Positions 58,302 through 64,000 of a DNA stretch of 64,000 bases are shown piece by piece. The position numbers were made by a program, and so were the translations under genes. Numbering within the stretch: position 1 is the stretch's first letter; every line of letters begins with the position of its first letter. A model generated the notes under the pieces. The model ran no database searches. It worked only from the letters and a program-made list of their open reading frames with translations, and had not been told where the DNA came from. The stretch spans positions 4,593,001 through 4,657,000 of the forward strand of contig NC_068350.1 of assembly GCF_014633365.1 (NCBI RefSeq), given 5' to 3'. This DNA is from Diospyros lotus (Eukaryota; Streptophyta; Magnoliopsida; Ericales; Ebenaceae).

Positions 58302-59700
58302 TTTTTTTTTTTTTTTTTTTGTTATTTTCAATGACAACTTAGAATTTTTTTTCTATAAATAAGAATGAATTAATAAAAAATTACAAAGTGTCTACAAGTA
58401 ACACTAGGGCATACGTCGAACAAACAACACAATCACACAAGAGTAACAAATCACAAGATAAGATAAAACTCGAGCTCAACATCACGTTTAATTAATAATA
58501 ATTGGACTCGTCGCACCTACACTCTAATTTGCTCGAGCAAAGGCGTTCTTCTTCCTCCTTTCTTTCTTTAGTTGGGACTCAGACTTCACCAGGACATACT
58601 TAGAACCCGAGTTATCTGTTCTGTCAGAACTCAAAAGTAGAATCCACCTTTGCACCCCGATCTCTTTTCCCCTGTTCTCAATAGCCATCTTAGCCTCATC
58701 AGGACACATTGCATCCATAGGAATATGTAATTCTCTAGGAGAGGAAACATCCATATCCTTATTCATGAGAATAAAATCAATTTGCCATCAATGACTCCAC
58801 CTCGATAGGCTTGGAAAAGACAACCCTAGATGCAAAATTAGCAATCACAATTAAAGACACATGAGAGGCTTCATTTTCACTATAAGGGTTGCTCGAAGAT
58901 ATCGCAACACCCTTACCTTTCCTCATATTTGCCTCCCTAGCAAGCTCTGGGCTCCATGGGCCACACTTTCAATAGGGTGAGAAATCTTTAGGAAGCCCAA
59001 TATGTTATGACCAAAAACTTGGCAATGAGTATAGATAAAAGGCATTCATTGATATTCTACTAGTAAATGAGCAATCTTGGGTTCACTCATGAATTCATAC
59101 ATCCCTTGATCCAGTTCAATGTATTTTGGAAAAGAATATGACACATGCATTTCCACTTAAACCCAAGCATAACCTAGCCTAGTTCTATCCTTTTTTATGG
59201 GGTCAACATGTTTACCCAACCCACTAGCAATAACAACTATACCTTTAAGTGACCACCCCTCCAAAGACACATTATAGATCTTGACCCACATTGGAAGAAA
59301 AGTATGGGACTCTTGTGAAATGATCATTCCTAGCTCCCAACATCTCAACAATAAGGGCCTATAGACAAAGTGCCTTGGGTCATCATCAAAGACACACAAC
59401 ACATGGTCTTACGTAACAAAGCGAAAGAAATAAATACCAAAGCTTTTTAAGATTACCTCAAGAAACCCATAGCACTTCCATAACTTCATGGTGATGGACT
59501 TAACCACTAGAAACAGAAGCCATTTCTCAATGAAATAGCCCACCAGAGTGCTCATCCAATGAATCATGTTCTCCTCAACCACTTCCATGGGAAATTTTAC
59601 TCGAGGAACGCCATTGGAAAAACTTTTAGGAAGGCTATAATCAAGGTGGGATAGAATACAAGGCCCACTTGTCTCTAACAAGCTTGCTCGAGACTACTTC
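58302..59700 (-). pseudogene. Decayed LINE ORF1-type gene (DUF4283 plus zinc knuckle)
   Basis: On the minus strand the segment from 59681 reads as a DUF4283 domain: LVGYFIEKWLLFLVVKSITM, then DDDPRHFVYRPLLLRCWELG, LPMWVKIYNVSLEGWSLKGI and ASGLGKHVDPIKKDRTRLGYA, followed by VEMHVSYSFPKYIELDQ. Further on comes a zinc-knuckle remnant with the THCQVFGH pattern (about 59010-59040). In-frame stops interrupt it near 59406, 59154, 59047 and beyond, so it is dead. These domains are typical of ORF1 of plant L1-type LINEs and of related retrotransposon-derived genes. On the minus strand it ends in a tract of about 20 A (58302-58321), as expected of a LINE or a retrocopy. Reverse transcriptase (ORF2) was not found, so it is either internally deleted or an ORF1-only retrocopy. 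Confidence 0.78.
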
Positions 59701-60770
59701 TGTAACACACCACTTTTCTCTTACAGAGCGTGTCACTATGCTAGGACCCAAAATATACATAAATTATTTTTTCTTTCTTTCTCGATACATAACTTAAACC
59801 TTAAGTACTGAATTCCAAACAAAACCCCCAGCAAATCATTCATAATATGCAAAAGTAAAAATCAAAAATTGATATGATACATACCTGAATTCACCTTATA
59901 TTATATCATAAAGAATCCGTACCATATTGACTGCACTCTCACCCTGCAATTAAAACACAATAAAAACAAATCATAATAAAACTTTTATATTTTTTTTATT
60001 TTAGTGAGAGGTTTATACTCGCCAGTGTACGAGTGCAGTTGTAGTCCAAATTTAAATTTATATTTTCTGGATGAATCCAGGTCGTCCACTGAGAGATTTA
60101 TTTATGGCAAAAGAAAAAGAATGTCACACACACGCACACGCATTTGGACAAATTGACAACAAGATTTTTTTATGGTTTTGTTTTTAGACAACAGATACTA
60201 GAAAATAAAGTAAGGCAAAAATTGAAATAAACATTAAACGTAAAAATATGAATTTGGATAGTGCTTGAGTTAAGACAATTTCAGTACCAACCCGTTGATT
60301 CCCAAAGTTTAGCATAAAAGATTAGCAACATTAATTTAATTTCAGATATGAGGGTTTGTTATTAAATGCAATTAGAGATGATGATAGTTCTAGGTTAAGC
60401 AATCCCCATACATGATATGCGGGATTCTAATTTAAGCAACTACCATAAATCCAATTACAATTAATATACAAAACAACTAAATTAATCATCCGGGTTTGGG
60501 TATGATAGCGTTTCCAGTTCTAGTAACTCTCATACATGGCATGAAAGCTCTAAGTTAGGCTTACGCTCCAATCCAAACCTAGTAATTTTTTAATAATTAA
60601 TACACACTCATACTGAAATTTAAATTAAGGTTACTTATTTAAAACGCAGCTTTCTTTGGGAATCATTGGCGTTGGGCACTGTCCTTGCCTTAACCCAAGA
60701 TTAGATTTAGCTACTCATCTCCATTAAATTAATTGACAGGAATTTAAATGACAGGAATTAAAATAGAAGA

Positions 60771-60945
60771 AACTAACCGGCCATTTAGGCGGTAGATAAT
60801 TAAAATACAAGAATTAAAATTGTAAGAATTTAAAGGCATAAACTAACCGTCCATTTAGGCGGTGAACAATTAAAATACAAGAATGAAAATTGCAAGAATT
60901 TAAAGGCATAAACTAACCGTCCATTTAGGCGGTGAATAATAAAGT
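60771..60945. repeat. 70-bp tandem repeat (about 2.5 units)
   Basis: Units start AACTAACCGKCCATTTAGGCGGT at 60771, 60841 and 60911, exactly 70 bp apart. The third is incomplete. Confidence 0.92.
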
Positions 60946-61210
60946 AATAATAAATGACATAAGAATTTAAAAGAAGAAAGGAATGAAGTAAGATCACAAG
61001 AGAAAATACTAAAGAAAATGAGAGAGAACAAAAGCAATTCTCAAAGAGAGAATTCTAAGGAAATAACTAAACTTTTATTCAAGAATAATAATCACACTTA
61101 CAAATGCAATCAAGTGATCTATTTATAGGCCACAAGATGGAATACAAACCACACAATTTCAATTATTTAACTAGACATAATTATATCTAATGGGCACTCA
61201 CACACTTAAA

Positions 61211-61375
61211 GTTAAATGGATTTTAGCTATAATACACACCTAATATTAAATGGATTTTAGCTAAAATACATACCTAATAAAGCACTCATAAAGTTAAATG
61301 GATTTTAGCTATAATATCCACCTAATAGTTAAATGGATTTTAGCTAAAAAACACACCTAATAAAGCTCTCACATA
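61211..61375. repeat. Tandem repeat built on TTAAATGGATTTTAGCTA
   Basis: Four copies of GTTAAATGGATTTTAGCTAWAA followed by a CCTAATA-type spacer, with alternate copies followed by AAAGCRCTCA. The higher-order unit is therefore two copies of about 100 bp. Confidence 0.9.
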
Positions 61376-61485
61376 CAAAATAAAAATAGATTTCTATAAA
61401 TTGGTTTTTAATCTTCATTAGGATTAAAAATAATCCTTGGGCCTTCTCCAAATAATCTTCTCCATGGGTTGCTCAAATTGGGCCT

Positions 61486-61640
61486 TAATTCTTCATGGGC
61501 TTGAATTCTTCATGGACTTTAATTTTTCATGGGCTTGATTTCTTCATGGGTTTGATTTCTTCATGGATTTGAATTCTTCATGGATTTGATTTCTTCATGG
61601 ACTTGAATTCTTCATGGGCTTGAATGCTTCATGGCTAAAA
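61486..61640. repeat. 17-18 bp tandem repeat, about nine units
   Basis: Units of TTCTTCATGGRCTTGAA type, alternating GGGCTTG, GGACTTG and GGATTTG variants. Confidence 0.92.
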
Positions 61641-61939
61641 ATAAAAAAATAATTTAATATTATTAATAAATTATATATTATATATATGTATTACACATAG
61701 CACACATATATATTAGATTATATTATATATATAGTACATGCATGCATATAATGATGTATATGTATTATATATAATTTTATATATTATTATTATTTACTTT
61801 AGAACTTCATTTCATTTATCTTTCAATTTAAACTTGCATATAACCATAAAATATATATTAATATCTAATTTAAACCGTATTTAAGATCGAAAGAAGGGTA
61901 TAATTATAACAAAATTTTTACAAAATTAACCACTAATCA

Positions 61940-62590
61940 TACCCCCAACTTAAACATTGCTAGTCCCTTAGCAATCAGACTATACACCTGCCAAACTTTA
62001 TTCACAATAACTATATGAATGTAAAAATTTCAAATTCGAAACCAAAATGCATAAAATCGAATAAGTAATTTAGCATTCTAAATCAGATTTTTGGTTAAAG
62101 GTCATACAATCTCAGGAATAGAAATTAGGATAACTAAAACACAGACTTACTCCCTCAAAGTTTTGACTTCAAATCTCACTATGAATATTCTCTCTAATAA
62201 AAAGGATTCCTCAGGTGTACACACAAGGGGGTGCACCGTTATAAGAGTAAATGCAGAACAAGTTCAAAACTCGGTGCCATCCCAAATACAAGGAACATAT
62301 TTTCATGAAAGAACAAGGAAATTGACATAGCTTCATGATTGGAATAATGCTCTAGATGAGTAACTTCTGAATTTAAACATGATTCCCTACTCCAAACTCG
62401 AATTCTGAGATCACATGATTTATAGCATCAAAAAGGGACCAGAATGGGTTGTAATGGGGCTATAAGGTTAATACGGGTTGTCAAAGAAAAGGTAGAGTGT
62501 GCAAAGGGTGTGTCAGGATTTTTTTTTTTTTTTTTTTTACCATTTCTTTTGAAACAGTTATGCTGAATAGCTAAGAGAATTTTCCCCCTT

Positions 62591-62621
<31 letters not shown>

Positions 62622-63553
62622 TCTTTTTTTCTTTTTTTTCTTTTTTTTTTTCTCTTTAAATATGAAAATAAATAAACAGACTAATTCCCAAAATCACACC
62701 AAACGAGGGTAACGAAAGAAATTGTACTATAAATGGCTCAAATGGGATAGCAAAGGAGGTTAATTTAAAGAAAGAAAAAGGTTTAATAAGCTCAAAATGA
62801 AAGAAATTGATCCCTCTATCATGCTTCTACAAAACGATGATACTCAGTCATCTAATTCAGAGTTTGAAACCAGTCAAACTTATCCATTATCATACTAGAC
62901 ATTCAAAACGAATTGATATTTTGAAGCCATTGAAAAGATAAGATAAACAATAAAACATATTTAGAGTAAGTGTTATTTCACTCAGAATTAACGGTTATTA
63001 GGCTCAAACACTCACTTGGGTAATAGTCTCCACTTCTGTTGAGGGATCATACAATGTACTAATCAGCTAATTACTGCTACCTTTGACTTTATGACCGATA
63101 ACCAATTTTTAAATTTTGAATCCCCGATGAATGCAAATTACTTATTCTAATGCACATACGTTTTCAAATAAGAAATCAATGCATCCATGTTTCGTATTGC
63201 AAACTTAGCCGGCTATCAGTGCATAACTTCAAAACTTTAGGAATAGCATTATTTAAAACACATAATTTTTTTTTTTTTTAATAAGAGCAGATAAAGATAA
63301 TCAAGTCACACAAGACTACAAACTAACAATAGCAAACTCACAGTTAAATATAAACCAGATGATTCATAATTAGACCTTACACCCCCCAACTTGAATTGCA
63401 GTAATAAATTAGGGTTGTTAGGAATACCTGTAACTCCACAAGTTCATTTTGCTGTGAACTGCTAAAACTTAAACAACAAATGAGCACACCATATATATAT
63501 ATTTATATTTTCATACCAAAATAAAAATTGATGCAAGTCATAAGATAAAAAAA
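61940..63553. other. Probable non-coding internal remnant of the LTR element, with a T-rich tract
   Basis: Begins with the polypurine-like tract on the minus strand. A T-rich tract with interspersed C fills about 62519-62651. A second CACCCCCCAACTTGAATTG string lies at about 63380-63400, resembling the first polypurine site on the minus strand. The open frame at 62091-62330 has no motif. No gag or pol homology was seen. Confidence 0.45.
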
Positions 63554-63554
63554 A

Positions 63555-63753
63555 TGCGTCTCAAGAGTACAAAAAGTACTCCTTACTCAGCCACCTTATC
63601 AAAGACTTTGCTAACAACATTCCACAGTTTTGTTTTGTTTTTTTTTTTTTTTTTTTTTAAGGAAACAACTAAGAAAAATCCTGCAAGGTGTACAATAACT
63701 AGATGCGTCTCAAGAGTACAAAAAGTACTCCTTACTCAGCCATCTTAATAAAG
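63555..63753. repeat. Direct repeat of about 50 bp, two copies 149 bp apart, behind the LOG gene
   Basis: GCGTCTCAAGAGTACAAAAAGTACTCC... at about 63556-63605 and again at about 63704-63754, near-identical. Within each unit GAGTACAAAAAGTACTC is self-complementary. The second copy ends just beside the LOG stop codon, so both lie in its likely 3' UTR. Confidence 0.88.
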
Positions 63754-63761
63754 AGCATTTC

Positions 63762-64000
63762 TCACAGTGATAAATCTAAATTAATCGGACCCCTTTGGCG
63801 CTTGTTACTAATTGCCTTAGACCAGTCTATCCGAGGCTCATGAGGATCGTACTGTGGAACATAAGCATGTAATTTCTCTAGCAGCTTATCAATGGTGGAT
63901 GCAGAAATGAGAATCTTTCTTGCTGAACGAGAAATGAACTGTTGGTCCACAGCCTGATCAAGAAAAGAGAGTAACCCATCGAAAAAATGGTTAACATTTA
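63762..64000 (-). CDS. LOG-family cytokinin riboside 5'-monophosphate phosphoribohydrolase, C-terminal end (partial)
   Basis: LOG (LONELY GUY) enzymes release free-base cytokinin from its nucleoside 5'-monophosphate in the cytosol and nucleus. The visible 78 codons run open to the window edge, and the stop is at 63762-63764. They read FFDGLLSFLDQAVDQQFIS, then ARKILISASTIDKLLEKLHA, YVPQYDP and a short basic tail. This matches the end of LOG proteins (LLxFxDxAVxxGFI, then a SAxTxxELxxKLxxYVP pattern). The catalytic motifs (PGGxGTxxE and the Arg/Glu pair) would lie upstream, outside the window, so activity cannot be judged. The usual Gly after AV is Gln here and the usual Pro of SAPT is Ser, mild departures that leave either a divergent member or an early pseudogene possible. 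Whether this is a separate last exon cannot be seen. Confidence 0.82.
   Translation of the reverse strand, partial: NVNHFFDGLLSFLDQAVDQQFISRSARKILISASTIDKLLEKLHAYVPQYDPHEPRIDWSKAISNKRQRGPINLDLSL

Larger units (their letters stand above)
59701..61939 (-). mobile_element. Probable LTR of a large retrotransposon, rich in internal tandem repeats
   Basis: It starts TGTAACACACC and ends CTAATCA on the plus strand. Just beyond the right end lies TACCCCCAAC, which on the minus strand is a polypurine tract (GTTGGGGGTA) preceding TGATTAG, so the element reads right to left and this is its 3' LTR. A minus-strand TATA box (GCCTATAAATAGATC, about 61117-61131) agrees with this. It contains three separate tandem repeats. 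Flanking 5-mers ACTTC and TACCC do not match, as expected when internal sequence follows on one side. Ty3/Gypsy-type or LARD-like is my guess. Confidence 0.5.

Overview
The window is nuclear DNA of a flowering plant, probably a eudicot. It is AT-rich, has long CT, TA, AATC and ATCT microsatellites, plant-only gene families, a spliced gene with GT/AG introns, and many nested retrotransposons and DNA transposons. I cannot name the species. Genes are sparse. I support four largely complete protein-coding loci, the 3' end of a fifth at the right edge, and several broken genes; most of the rest is transposable element sequence.

Layout. 1-5735: gene-free, with microsatellites and one TIR element. 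5736-9280: a decayed LOB-domain (LBD) transcription factor copy split by a 2.9-kb solo LTR. 9300-12160: 3' end and LTR of a SIRE-like Copia element, itself hit by a MITE. 12468-16053: a foldback Mutator-like element with a second solo LTR at its apex. 16313-21516: further TIR elements, including two MULEs with 9-10 bp target-site duplications. 23601-25531: an unrecognised single-exon gene (minus strand) with a decayed copy of its 3' end behind it. 26424-47885: a large tandem segmental duplication. Each copy carries one intact 448-codon DUF247 gene (minus strand). The second copy has since received a 5.9-kb LTR insertion containing a nested TR-GAG-type Copia element, a SINE and a solo LTR. 48562-51534: gene-poor, one MITE. 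51535-53785: a three-exon gene (minus strand) resembling plant DUF4378-type proteins. 53908-58300: gene-poor. 58302-59700: decayed DUF4283/zinc-knuckle LINE ORF1. 59701-63550: a repeat-rich LTR and internal remnant. 63762-64000: C-terminal end of a LOG (cytokinin riboside 5'-monophosphate phosphoribohydrolase) gene running off the window.

The genes do not form a pathway or operon. The most informative system is the duplicated DUF247 block. Because the copies align outside the insertions, each later event can be ordered: a MITE that is inverted between the copies, a MITE present in one copy with a footprint-like scar in the other, a copy-specific SINE, a copy-specific perfect hairpin, promoter changes, and a coding divergence that is strongly uneven along the gene. 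I found no tRNA, rRNA or CRISPR feature.
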